Positions 11,209-21,890 of a DNA stretch of 64,000 nt are shown one piece after another; positions within the stretch are counted from its first letter, which is position 1; every line of letters starts with the position of its first letter. Source of the stretch: Aphrocallistes beatrix (taxonomy: Eukaryota > Porifera > Hexactinellida > Sceptrulophora > Aphrocallistidae); the NCBI GenBank assembly GCA_963281255.1, contig OY725498.1:3038001-3102000 (forward strand), in the 5' to 3' direction. The position numbers and the translations under genes are program-made. The notes beneath the pieces were generated by a model. It searched no databases, was not told the DNA's origin, and was given only the letters and a program-made list of their open reading frames with translations.

Positions 11209-11439
11209 CGGACAAAATTTTCCCATTTAGCGGGCCGGAAATACTTTAACCTTAAAACAATATAACAGTAAGAGCTTAGCTTTAGCGATTAAAAACTGCA
11301 GGAACAGCAGTTTCCAATTCCTTGATAATAGTATATTTAGTGCTTTTATAATACTATATTTAGGGATGAGTCCAGTCCCTCTTTGAGTTGTTTGCATCCC
11401 CGAATCCACAAAATGACAAGGTTAGGGAGAAAACCAGCA

Positions 11440-11880
11440 AATGATTAGAGCCTGCCGTTAAGGTGAAATTTCAAGCGATGGTCGTCAGGGTATGCATACC
11501 ATGGACTTGTTCATTCTGCTGTTTCAGAACTACACAAAGTCCCACAAAAGCAAACTGTAAATGGTGCTACTATCGGGATCATGTTTTAAATAGGACCTGA
11601 CTTGATGTTATTCGAAAAAAGCGTAAAACAGGTATTTGTGAGAGGCCATGCTATAGAACAAGTAAAATTTCATGATCATGCAAGACGGTACAACAGCTCA
11701 AACTGTTAATTTGACTCAATGATGGTGTTCAAAGAACTCCAAGATTTTGGGAGAAAGAATGGCCAGGAGGTATTTCTCCATGCCTAAATCATATTGAGAA
11801 TCGATGGGAGATTCTTTCGGATAGGCTAGATAAACTGGGACAAATATGCAGAACTGAAGATCAAATTTCGACTCAAAATA
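11440..11880 (+). pseudogene. Tc1-like transposase C-terminal remnant
   Basis: Disrupted plus-strand frames show MQDGTTAQT, corresponding to the second catalytic Asp block, then REWPGGISPCLNHIENRW, the Tc1 block with the third catalytic Glu (PDLNPIENLW in family members). An upstream segment resembles the linker before the catalytic core. In-frame stops and the loss of the PD in PDLNP make it inactive. It lies on the same element as the terminal repeats at 11209 and 14234. Confidence 0.65.
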
Positions 11881-12027
11881 ATTTAACCTTACCCTTACCC
11901 TTGCTAAAAGCAGAAAATCGCTGAAATTATGGGGAATTAATTTTAAATTTGAATTATTTTTAAAATAAAAAAAAATCAGAATCCATTCATTAAAACGTTG
12001 AGGTTCGATGTACTGTGGTATTTTATT

Positions 12028-13384
12028 ATTGATGGCTCATTTTTATTGATTGTAAAGATTAATAATGTCCATACTTTTCGTTAAATATTAATAGGAATAG
12101 TTCGCTATACTTTCTGAACAGCAGAGCAGTCAATGTTTCTCGTAACGTAATTACTATATAATAACCAGAAATATAGTACTTTCGCTTCCAGGATGTTTTT
12201 TTTGCTATATAGGCAGCTCCTGCTGTTCACGTGTTTACCTTTTCCTCGATTATTTTCGGTTTTAATTAGCGTTATATAGTTATAACATTTACAGCAATTT
12301 CTAACTTTAAATTATGTTCATTCATGCGCTAATAATCACATAATGTAAGGGGGTTCATAAACCTAGGGAATTTTTCCCTCTGGTTTCCAATAACTAGCCA
12401 CACGAATTTTCCAAAGTTTACACTGATATATTTAGCATCGTCACTCTCAAATCCTTAGAGGTCATCACGCACGAAGCTATTTTTTAATGCAACAAGTTGT
12501 ACCGGTATTTATGTCGAAATGTTGCAAGCATCTTGTGTGAATTATTCCATGGGGCTTTGTTTGCCCTACATTTCTCAACCATCAATGCATATCTTCAATC
12601 AAATAATCGTATCAAAAGTTGTAACATCACTTTAGGGGTCCGAATACATGGATCCCGTTACTTACTTTTTTGATATGATAAAATTTGAGTGAAAATATGC
12701 ATTTATGGTCGAGAAATATTGGGTGGGATTTCCCTCTTTTCCACTAGATTTATCCATTCCCACCATCTTCCTTTGATATTACGATATGATGAACTACACC
12801 TTATTCATTAGCATCCATGAACAAAAATAAAATATCAACAGATAATATTTCATTAAAAGTGGAGTCGAGGATGCTTCGCGGATGACGACTTCTAAGGATT
12901 TGAGAGGTACGATGCCAAAATACTCAGTGTAAAACTTTGGTAATTATTCGGTCCAAATTCTTGCAACTGTGAGGAGGAATGTGTCGTTTAGAATCATGCT
13001 ACTGTCAGTGTTTACGAAAACGAGAATTAACACGAGCGGCGAAACTAATACGTAGTTAATGGAAACCAGAGGGATTAATTACCTAGGTTTAAGACCCACA
13101 TACATTATGTGATTATTAGCACAAGAATGATCAAGGATTGGAAATAGCTGTAATATTATTGCTATATAACGCCAATTAAGAGAGAAAATAATAGAAGAAA
13201 AGGTAAACACGTAAACAACGTGGGTTTCCTCTATAGCAAAGATAAACCATCCTGAAAGCGAAAGTACACTATCTCTGGCTGTTTAGATAGCATAGCGAAC
13301 TATTCCTATTAATATTTAACGAAAATGACATCTTATTTTCCACAAAATGGATATTAATCTTTAAAATCAATAATAATGAGCTTT
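12028..13384. mobile_element. Foldback element, 1.36 kb palindrome
   Basis: The whole segment is a diverged inverted repeat. Outer blocks such as GGAATAGTTCGCTATAC near 12100 reappear inverted near 13290, and CATAATGTAAGG near 12340 pairs with the block near 13110. Arms are roughly 600 bp. No ORF. It lies inside the Tc1-like element, and Helitron H4 starts 5 bp beyond it. Confidence 0.7.
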
Positions 13385-13388
13385 AACA

Positions 13389-13935
13389 TCCTTACTATTA
13401 AAACTCGATTATTGTTTGTGTATATATATATATATATATATATATACTATATAAATATATATCTGTAACGAATTGATTGAAGAAACTGCCGGGCAGAAAA
13501 AGCTGAGTTTTGGCATGTGGGAGTCTTTTGGCTATGGCTCCAGTAATTTCTGAGCTCAGAGCAAAATGTCGACTCATCATGGAATTATGACGTCATTGTC
13601 ACATTTTTAAAAGTTAAGCAACACAGTTATTCGGGCATAACTCCGCCATTATAGGAGATAGAAGGCTGAAATTTTAATAGAATATGTATATAACATATCT
13701 GACGCATGATGTAACTATCATCGAAAAATAATGACTCATCACTTTGTTATGACGTCATCATTACTCATCAAAAATTTAAAAATTGACAAATTTGGTGAAT
13801 TTTCGATTGATCTCGATTTTAAAACTGAGATGGACATATTTAGAGATGATATCTCCCTTATAATTAACCAATGTGACCCCAGGCGACCGAAGGGAGCCTC
13901 TGGCGGACACGAAGTGTCCGCCAGCCGCGCGCTTG
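13389..13935 (+). mobile_element. Non-autonomous Helitron H4, full length
   Basis: 547-bp complete plus-strand copy, useful as a reference. TCCTTACTATTAAAACTC starts at 13389 after host A. A (TA)n tract is at about 13420-13460. TGACGTCA occurs at about 13588 and 13750, with TGACTCA between them. The GC-rich arm pair CGGACACGAAGTGTCCG is near 13900, and CGCGCGCTTG at 13935 is followed by host T. No ORF with coding character. Confidence 0.9.
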
Positions 13936-14234
13936 TCAATAATAAAGCACCACAGTACATTTTCGAACCTTAGACGTATATTTTGAAGCGATTCTGAAAT
14001 TTTCTTTACGAAATTTTAAAAAGATTCGCGCTAATTTCGTAGATTATCTGCTTTTGGCAAGGTCTATTCTTGGCAAGGGTAAGGGCACAATTCATAGGTT
14101 ATAGCTCTAAATATAGTATTATCAAGGTATAGGAAACTGTGGTTTCTACAGTTTTTAATCACTAAAGCTAAGCTCTAATTATAGTTTTAAGTTATGATAT
14201 TTCAACGGTCCGCTAAATGGGAAAATTTCGTCCG

Positions 14235-15161
14235 TACTGTGTATTTATTTGGTTATACCAGTCCTTCCACTCGGTATTTGCAAACCTAGTCTGTAGGGTC
14301 ACCAGTCGTTCCACTCTGTTTTTGCAACACCTAGTCTATGGAGTCAATAATCCTCGCAGTATGCATTCGCAAACATAGTCTGTGGGGTCGGTCACCTGTC
14401 TTCTTACTGTGTATTTTCAATCGCAGCATGTCGGGTAATCGGTAATCCACCTTTTAATAGTAATCTTACACTGCGTTACCACCCACTGTATTTCCACACC
14501 TAGTCGACCAGTCTTCCCACTCTGTATTTACAATCATTAAATCAGCAATCAGCAATTATCCCACTGTGTATTTGTAATCCTAGCGGGTGGGTCACCGGTT
14601 ACCCCACTCTGCATTTGCACAACAAATCTACCACGTGACCAATCGAACAACTTTGAATCTACAATCCATGTCTGTGGGCTCAACAGTCATACTATTATGA
14701 ATTTGTAAACCTAGTCGTGGTCTTCCCACTGTGTATTTGTAATCGTAGGATGTCTAGTCAACGTTTCCCAAATCTGTATTAGTAATCTTACTCTGTATTG
14801 TCACCAGTCACCCTACTTCACCATTCAACCCACAACCTAGACTGTGCGATCTCAATTCATCCGACTGTGTATTTATTTGTAAACCTTGCGGGTGCGGTCA
14901 CAGGTTGGCCTACAATCCTTGTATTTGGAGTTACCGGTCACACATCTCTGTATTTGCACACCAACCATATGCGGTCAACCAACCTACCACTCTGTATTTG
15001 TGGACATAATCTGTGGGGTCACATGTGATTCCACTCTCTATTCGTTATCGTTGCATTTGAGGTTTCCGGTTTTCCCATTCTGTGTATCTGCAATGCATGT
15101 CTGTAGAGTCATCAGTCATCCCAATATGTAGTATTTGCAATCTCAGGCTGCGGAGTCACCA
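14235..15161. repeat. Degenerate ~44-bp minisatellite, right segment
   Basis: Continuation of the array beyond the Tc1-like element, with the same CACTCTGTATTTG and CACCAGTC halves and more divergence. Confidence 0.75.
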
Positions 15162-15842
15162 GTAGAGTGTTTCAAAAAATTCAAAAGTTTGAATCTTTAG
15201 ATGATTACTCTTTAGAAAGTTTACTTTGATCACCAAATGTTCACCACAAAAAATTCAAGCAATTTTGAGATGATTAGTGGTCGCGGAAGATAGGCTTCTC
15301 CAAGTGCAGATATATTATGGGATTTTTCTGGTTTAGAGATAAAATCGCAAAAGGTGTACCTCTGTTATAAGCAATGGATCTAACAACCATGTTTTGAGAT
15401 ATTTGTGTATGGTTTTATTTCAGCTAATAATACATTTTGATGGGATAAAATCTACCCGTTAGGAGATATTGATGAAACCAGCTGGGGTCATTAATAATTA
15501 CAAGTACGAAGGCTGGTCCCAACTGATTTCAACAAAATCTCCGAACCGGTAGATTTTAGCCCATCAAAAATGTATTATTAGCAGAAATAAAACCATACCC
15601 AAATATCTCGATATAAAGTTGTTAGATCCATTGCATAATATCAGAAGTATACTTTTTGCAATTTAAAACGAAAAAACCTAAAACGAAAAAAACATTATGA
15701 ATCTGCACTTGGAGAAGCCTACCTTGCGCGACCAATAAATCATCTCCAAATTGAATGAATGTTTTATGGTGAACATTTGGTGATCAAAGTAAACAATTTA
15801 AAGGGTAATCATCTAGAATTTCAAACTTGTCGGGGCAACGTT
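15162..15842. mobile_element. Foldback element, ~680 bp, copy 1
   Basis: Inverted-repeat element along its whole length. For example TTAGTGGTCGCGGAAGATAG near 15280 pairs with TACCTTGCGCGACCAATAAA near 15720. Clearly homologous to the better preserved copy at 33365-34046. Termini are degraded. No ORF. Confidence 0.75.
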
Positions 15843-15996
15843 TACCCACTCAGTATTAGTCATCTTAATCTGTACTATCAACAGTACTTTCTATATATGC
15901 ACACCTAATATATCTGGTCACCAGTCTGTATTCGCAATGTATTCGCAAAACTGCAGTCACCAGTTATACCACTCTGTATTTGCAAACAAAAAAAGC
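15843..15996. repeat. Minisatellite, terminal segment
   Basis: Last recognisable units of the ~44-bp repeat, on the right of the foldback. Confidence 0.55.
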
Positions 15997-16366
15997 TTCA
16001 TCCTATTGGGTTAGTGAATCACAGAAACTCTAAGGTTAATTAGTAATCAGCAATGCGCTAAAAAAAGGTTTTTGCTTATTAAAGTAAAGATAGGTAATTT
16101 AATTATACTGCACTACCTCTTAAAAGTGCATGCAAATAATTTAGCACAAATTTTGGTTAATACGCATGTACATATTTCGGAGGTCTACAGGAAGGGGTAC
16201 TCACTGATGAACAAACTTTTAACATAAACTTAAACAAAAGAGAAACATTTTATTAATTATATCCACTTCTTTAATAGAGATAAAAGTGAAAACCTTTAAA
16301 CAAAGTATACAGTATATACATCGCAAATGCATACTTGTTTGCAATGGTATAAACAGAAGAAAATAT

Positions 16367-16614
16367 ATATGTCATGGGGAAGCTTCAAATTTGGTGGAAT
16401 TTGAAGTTCCCCCAGGGGAAATTCAAATTGGAGTTTCCACTGGGGGGAATTTCAATTGGAGTTTCCCCTAGTGGAAATTTAAATTCCCCTAGGGAAATTT
16501 AAAGTTCCACTAGGGGAAACTCCAATTGAAATTCCCCCCAGTGGAAACTCCAATTTTAATTTCCACTAGGGGATTTTAAAATTCCACCAAATTTGAAGCT
16601 TCCCCATGACATAT
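16367..16614. mobile_element. Palindromic MITE, 248 bp
   Basis: Near-perfect palindrome from GTCATGGGGAAGCTTCAAAT to its complement. It is composed of repeated GGGGAAATT and GGAGTTTCCACT motifs that also pair internally. No ORF. Host sequence on both sides is ATAT-rich. Confidence 0.7.
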
Positions 16615-17704
16615 ACATAGAAGACCAATCTTATTTGTTACACTTCAATTGTACCGCTATTCTGCTTGATCTTGAGTTTTCCCGTTTGTCACCAACCACT
16701 AGTTTGTCACTAAGTATTTTTGATCGAACCTTTTTGCTTATTAATTAATGATACTCAATTTTGTCGCTTGTAACCGAATGAAGGTAAATATTTTTCTATT
16801 TCACGTTACTAAATATTTCGCAACTTCGTCTTTAGCATAGATAAATCTCAACTTGCGTATATCGTAACCAGATCATAATCACAAACAAACCTGATTGCAA
16901 TAATTACTTTGACATGAAGAAATTACGCCAGCATTGTACAAATTAATGAAACACAGTTACACAGATTCAATATATTTTAAAAAGGAAAATATGGGTGGAA
17001 CTATCTTCTCTAGACGACCAGAGATCTACAATATACAAGTCAGCCATCAATGCCATCTAATCCGAGTAATTGAACCAAAAAAGACAATATGACAAGGGTG
17101 ATGAATAGTACATCTGCATAATGTACATATCATCCAAATGTATCATGATCATTATGATTGCTCTTGTTTTGAAATGATCTTTAATATAATGATAAGATCA
17201 AAATATGCATAAAATTGGGAAAGAAACGAGGCATGCTTTACTTTAATAACTAGATTTTTGAAAAATGCACTGTTTCAAATACTAAAGTTCAATATAGTTT
17301 TTTATACAAAGATTGCGTTCGAGCTGAAGCATAGCTAACCATTTTGATTAAATTGTATATATTAAATAACAAAATGAATATTATTGTAGTCTCAGATAAA
17401 AAAAAGGTGTTAAGATTCTACACATATACAAATATGCCAAAGTTGAAGAAGATGCCAAAGTTGAAGAAGATGCCAAAAACTACTTTCAACACGATTATGG
17501 CTCTAGTTAGACTTGGCAAATGTACTATCTTTCAATAGGAAATCATGTATGCTGAGTCTGAAGTCTATACTCAATTTATTCAAATTTGACTAGTTTTTTA
17601 GTTTGAGGTTTTTACACCATTCTATATATGGTAAAGCAGGTTAAAACGCACATTTGGTTGGTTACAGTTAACAAATATGTTATCGTTGAATATGAAGTCC
17701 AATA
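16615..17704. other. No recognisable gene
   Basis: AT-rich DNA. A short tandem repeat of 18 bp (ATGCCAAAGTTGAAGAAG, about 2.5 copies) lies at 17432-17480 within an otherwise featureless frame. Confidence 0.5.
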
Positions 17705-18180
17705 CAGTAGAACCGGCTATAACAGCCCCTATTATATACGGATATAGTGGATAAATGTCTATAATGAGACTTTCTCTATGGCCATTAACTTTAACGATAA
17801 GTGACCTGCGAATAGCGGCTCAATTTAAAACGGTTTCTTAGGTGGTCAGTTAAGTTCCACTTTATTAATTCAATTGAATCAAATTTTATTTGGTTGGTTG
17901 CACATATACCATATACAGTGGAAACCGGAAATAAGAACATCGTTGGGAATTGAAAAAAAAGTTCTTATAACCGTTATGTTCATATAACAGTATTTCGGTT
18001 ATAAGAACATGTTCTTATAACCGACAAAAGAGGTCGGATATGTCGTTTATAAGAACATATTTTGTTCTTTTTATCGGTTATGAGAACATCTATTGTCGGT
18101 TATAAAAACATCTATTGTCGGTTATAAGGACATATTTTGTTCTTTTTATCGGTTAAGGAATATATGTATTGGTTGATTTG
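17705..18180. repeat. pogo-like termini and GGTTATAAGAACAT repeats
   Basis: Two sequences starting at TA and resembling pogo/Tigger ends are seen, CAGTAGAACCGGCTATAAC at 17705 and CAGTGGAAACCGG at 17916. The second is followed by many direct and inverted CGGTTATAAGAACAT units to about 18160. They may be the downstream terminus of the Tigger-like remnant at 18357-19362. Confidence 0.5.
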
Positions 18181-18356
18181 GTACATACGTACCATATGAC
18201 GAGTACAAATATACTATACACGTACACTACCTACAATACTACAGCTAAGCAAGTTATTGGGGGTAATAAGATTCAATTTTGGACTGTTTTTTTGCTTGAG
18301 AAATTTCGTCACGCAAAATCTCTTCGATTCTATTTAGCAAAATAACATCCTCTCCT

Positions 18357-19362
18357 TTATATAACCTGAGCATAACTTCTGATTACATGAAATGTTTCAA
18401 GGATTATCTTCAGGTTTGGTTCCTCTTTCGAGGACAGTTCAGTAATCTCAAGGTCATCTGAATCCGAATCGGACTCACCGAGCTGATGTCGCTTGGATCT
18501 CACTAACTCAATTAGTTCTGTATCGTTTAGCTCTCCAGCTACTTCGAGATCGCTATCCATTTCAATTTCCATGAATTAGTGGAGTGCCTATAAAATACTA
18601 GCAAATTAGATATCCTTGGGAAAGCATCTAGGTTTCTTAGATTTCCCAATCACCAACAATGGCCTGGCCTCTTCTCATCACCAGTCATGTTGGCACACAC
18701 AAGCATATTGATACGGTCTTTGGCCTTTTTTCCTCGACAAAGCTTCTCATTTTTTATTCCATATCTACATTCGGAAATCCTCGAAAATATAATCCAGTTT
18801 CATCGGCATTAAAGATATCATGAGGCCGGAATTGCTCTTGAAGATGTGGTAACACAATTTGAATCCATTCATCTGCCGATTGTATGTCTGCATCTTGTTT
18901 ATCTCCCTCTTTCTTCTTCCAAACAACATTATGTCGGCCTCGCCACCTTTGAATCCATGATATTGTCGGAGTAAAATCTTCACCATCTGCTGCAGCAAGT
19001 TGTTTTGCTTTTTCAATTAGTATTGATTCAGATATTCGAGCACTTTCCGGGACTTTCTGTTTGAACCACTCAAATAGAGTCTCGTCAACGTCAATATAAT
19101 TAGCAGATCTTGCCCTTTTGAGGTTTAATTTATCCTCCTTGTGAAACAAATTAATTATTTCATCCTTATTTTTCCATATCTTGGTTACTGAAAAGCTCGG
19201 AACACCATACTTCAGGCTGATATTACTTTGTGTAGCACCAGCCTCTGATAAACCCTGAATTATGTCAAACTTTTGTTTGATCGGTAGAGCTGTACGTTTT
19301 GACTTTGTAATAGTATCCATAATATTTGTTGTTAATAAAGAAGCTAATTTTAATATTAACAA
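18357..19362 (-). pseudogene. Tigger/pogo-like transposase, internally deleted
   Basis: The 5' part (19320-18754) has RTALPIKQKFDIIQGL with TQSNISLKYGVPSFSVTKIW (first HTH), a CENP-B HTH region with SWIQRWRGRHNV, and the start of the DDE domain at IFNADETGLYFRG with the first catalytic Asp. A frame change follows, then GKKAKDRINMLVCANMTGDE and VIGKSKKPRCF (about 18745-18620). The catalytic middle is missing. The acidic C-terminal tail (ESDSDSDDLE, HVIRSYAQVI) follows at 18572-18357. Intact relatives are about 450-550 residues. This copy cannot catalyse transposition. Confidence 0.85.
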
Positions 19363-19774
19363 GAGAGATAAATATGTACTGTGTTGTTCGCAAATTAGTC
19401 ACATAAAGATTGGACCTCCCCTAACCTAATAAATAGTAGTAAGCTCGAAAAAGTAAGCGAGGTAGAAGATGAAGGAGTCAGAAATTACAAAATTGGTTGT
19501 GTATGAATGAAAAAATGAGAACTTGACTACGAATAGTTCTAGAAATTATTGATAGAAGATTTTCTCGGCTATGCTTGCGGAGTACGAATTTCTTAATATA
19601 TAAATAGTTTAATCGTTAGTTTTAAAATATTATGGATTGTGGCTGTTGGTGGTATTCATGAATTGTTAACGGTAAACATTATCATAAATTTTTGTTTTGT
19701 CCCTTTAACTCCTATGAAATATTAGAATGGGAAATTTAGGTGACATAGATTGAAAAATAGATGGATTGATATGT

Positions 19775-19891
19775 TCACATTTCAATTTCATCTTCGGTTT
19801 CATCATTTGATGTAATTCCTTCTTTAATTTTGCCAGTTGTCATCTTGCCATCGTCCGCATGCTTGCTTGGGAACAGTCGAGTCATTGTTTC
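19775..19891 (-). CDS. Candidate 3'-terminal coding exon, unknown gene
   Basis: A minus-strand frame opens right after a possible acceptor (CTACAG) and runs 38 codons to TGA at 19775, beginning ETMTRLFPSKHADDGK and ending acidic (DETEDEIEM). The hydrophilic, codon-like composition stands out against the AT-rich surroundings. I do not recognise the protein. It could be the last exon of a host gene or a transposon tail. Confidence 0.25.
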   Translation of the reverse strand, partial: ETMTRLFPSKHADDGKMTTGKIKEGITSNDETEDEIEM

Positions 19892-19902
19892 CTGTAGCTA
19901 CA

Positions 19903-20091
19903 TCAGAGACTAGTACAGCCTATGGAACAGTTACAGTGGATCATTTTCAGGAATGCTTCGGGTGCAGGGTTACTGTCCAACATGACTGAGTTTAGGCTGT
20001 TATCTTGGTCATTCTCATTCGGTGATACACAAACATTTAGTTTTAATAGTAAGGATATCCAAAGGCAAGCACTCTTGATTATGAAATTCAT
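19903..20091 (-). pseudogene. Fragment of a dispersed cysteine-rich gene with Helitron-like 5' sequence
   Basis: The 62-codon frame ends in DSNPAPEAFLKMIHCNCS then IGCTSL and a stop. The part around APEAFLKMIHCNCS resembles the tail of a repetitive, uncharacterised invertebrate protein family that continues into a CxC-rich module (recollection, unchecked). The first 30 residues are hydrophobic and look like a signal peptide, but part of that DNA (20037-20056) matches the Helitron 5' terminus. The apparent signal peptide is therefore probably fortuitous. Confidence 0.35.
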
Positions 20092-20111
20092 TTAGTTTGT
20101 TTACTAGATAA

Positions 20112-20235
20112 CTATTTCACTTCAACCATTTGGATTAATATTTCTCCATGGAGACTGCAGGGGATTACCACTACTTTTCTGGGACAATACACACAACTCT
20201 CAGTTAGCGGTGAATGCAAAAGTCTTGGAATGCTT
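20112..20235 (-). pseudogene. Cysteine-motif fragment, possibly piggyBac-like tail
   Basis: After a plausible acceptor (CATTTTAG), a minus-strand frame reads SIPRLLHSPLTESCVYCPRK and continues to a stop. The CVYCPRK pattern resembles the start of the C-terminal zinc-binding domain of piggyBac transposases, and a similar CVYCARR occurs at 52156-52311. The similarity is short. Confidence 0.3.
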
Positions 20236-20399
20236 TGACCTGCTAAAATGAACAGGGGGGGGATGAAAAATAACAGAGAAAGCAATTCAACACAATTAGA
20301 ATTAAATACATGAAATACTATTTCGACCAGATGAAGGTTTAAATGTTGGCATAAATAATGTTTATCAAGTATACTACAGACTAGAATCAAAATGAAGAA

Positions 20400-21076
20400 A
20401 TTAAAAATATCGAGGAATTTGAGTATAGTAAATAATATAAAGGTAAAACCGCAAATCTAAAAACAAATTTTTATTGATTGCAAATGGAGAAGAATCGCTG
20501 ATTACGATGTATCAGAAGGAAGGAAAGAAAAATAATGACTAAGCATACACCATCTATGTTGAAAATCAAAAAATAACTACCCTTACATACTGTAATAGAG
20601 ATAAAATAATTAAGATTTTAAAAGAATTTTAAGAATAGGATATTTCTAAGGGATGATGTCGTATAAAAATGCGCGCTGAAAGTCAATTTGAGACCATTTT
20701 GATGTGTTGGCAAATACAATTGCTTCTTTAAGAAATTTTCAAAGATTTGGGATTTGATCAGTTTCACATATTATTTCTAACACGTTCTTTTATTTCTAGT
20801 CACTTGTGACACATTATTTAAAGCAGTTAATTGACTACAACATATTACAAGAATAATATTTAGGAAATAACGTTGTGAATTGCCTATTTACTGACCTTGA
20901 CAAAGACGGCATTAATATATCCTCTTGTTGAGGTGAGAGGCACAGCTGAATAGTCGGCTAAATAAAGATAATCATCAGCAATACTATGCGGTAATGTAAA
21001 TTATATGATATATTTCAATAAATTAAGCTAAATCATTCATAAAATAAGAGATAAAAACCCACCATTTCACAAATCA
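20400..21076. other. No recognisable feature
   Basis: AT-rich DNA without supportable genes or repeat boundaries. Confidence 0.5.
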
Positions 21077-21503
21077 TCCTTACTATTAAAACTCGATTAA
21101 TTTTTAGCTGTGGCTCCACTAAGTTCTGAGCTCAAACCAAAATATCGACAAATCAAGGAATTATATGATGGTATTGTCACCTTTTTCATACTTTTTTGAC
21201 TATAACACATTCATTTTTGGTAATAAAAGGCTGAAATTTTATTTGAATGTGAATATTAATATATCACAAATATAACACACCTCCCATTAAAAAATGATGA
21301 CACATCACTCTGTTATGACGTCATCATTACGCATCAAAAAAATCAAAGGTTGAAATTTTTTTGATTTTCGAGTGATGCCGATCATAAAGACAGATATATT
21401 TAGAGATGTTTCCTCCTTATAATTAATCAAATGTGAGACTAGGCGCCCAAAGCGCACCTCTGGCGGAAACTGTATCTGCAAGCCGCGGAGCGCTAGCAAG
21501 CGA
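21077..21503 (+). mobile_element. Non-autonomous Helitron H5, shortened
   Basis: Starts TCCTTACTATTAAAACTC after host A, lacks the microsatellite and adjoining conserved block, and rejoins the family at GGCTCCACTAAGTTCTGAGC. The 3' hairpin region is present but mutated, and the CTTG end is not clear. Confidence 0.75.
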
Positions 21504-21707
21504 ATATAATAACAATCCCAAATCTTTTATGCATAGTCTACTATTTTACTTAATTAGCTGTCGAATTTTGACGCACAAAATATTTGCCGCAAGCAATTAC
21601 GTAATCATAGCATGAGTATTGCCATTCCTATTAGGACTATTCTATTTCAATATAAACGAATACTTTAGAGTATTTTTGTCCAGATATTTCTGATTCGAAA
21701 ATAGAAT

Positions 21708-21890
21708 ATGCCTAAATTGAACAAGCGTGGGCGCCAAACCCGTAAAAGTGGGACTAAAGCTGAGAGAGTGAAGAAAGTTCGAGATAAGGAAACTCCACAA
21801 GAGAGACTCATTCGCCAACAACAAGACCGTGAACGGAATATGCTGTGTTTGAGAGTCCTAACCCCCAAGTCCAAAGGGAGGCGTCTTCTA
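21708..21890 (+). pseudogene. Helitron protein N-terminal basic region, fragment
   Basis: The frame starts MPKLNKRGRQTRK and contains RDKETPQERLIRQQQDRERN, an arginine/glutamine-rich repeat of the type seen before the Rep domain in animal Helitron proteins. Coding similarity stops where the oppositely oriented gypsy remnant begins, about 21890. The Rep domain on the same strand resumes at about 24660, so the two may be one gene split by the retrotransposon. Confidence 0.5.

Larger units (their letters stand above)
11209..14234. mobile_element. Tc1-like element with long inverted repeats and nested insertions
   Basis: Left end CGGACAAAATTTTCCCATTT and right end AAATGGGAAAATTTCGTCCG are inverted, extend about 150 bp with divergence, and are flanked by TA (11207-11208 and 14235-14236) inside the minisatellite. 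The interior holds a Tc1 transposase remnant (11440-11880), a 1.36-kb foldback (12028-13384) and Helitron H4 (13389-13935), accounting for the unusual 3-kb length. Confidence 0.75.

Noticed and set aside
13398..13973. Short ORFs within Helitron H4 (60-80 codons) and their counterparts in other copies
   Set aside because: Frames are not conserved between copies, and indels and substitutions do not respect codons.
7236..15996. CRISPR-like array
   Set aside because: Units are contiguous and diverged, with no identical repeats separated by unique spacers, in a eukaryotic context.
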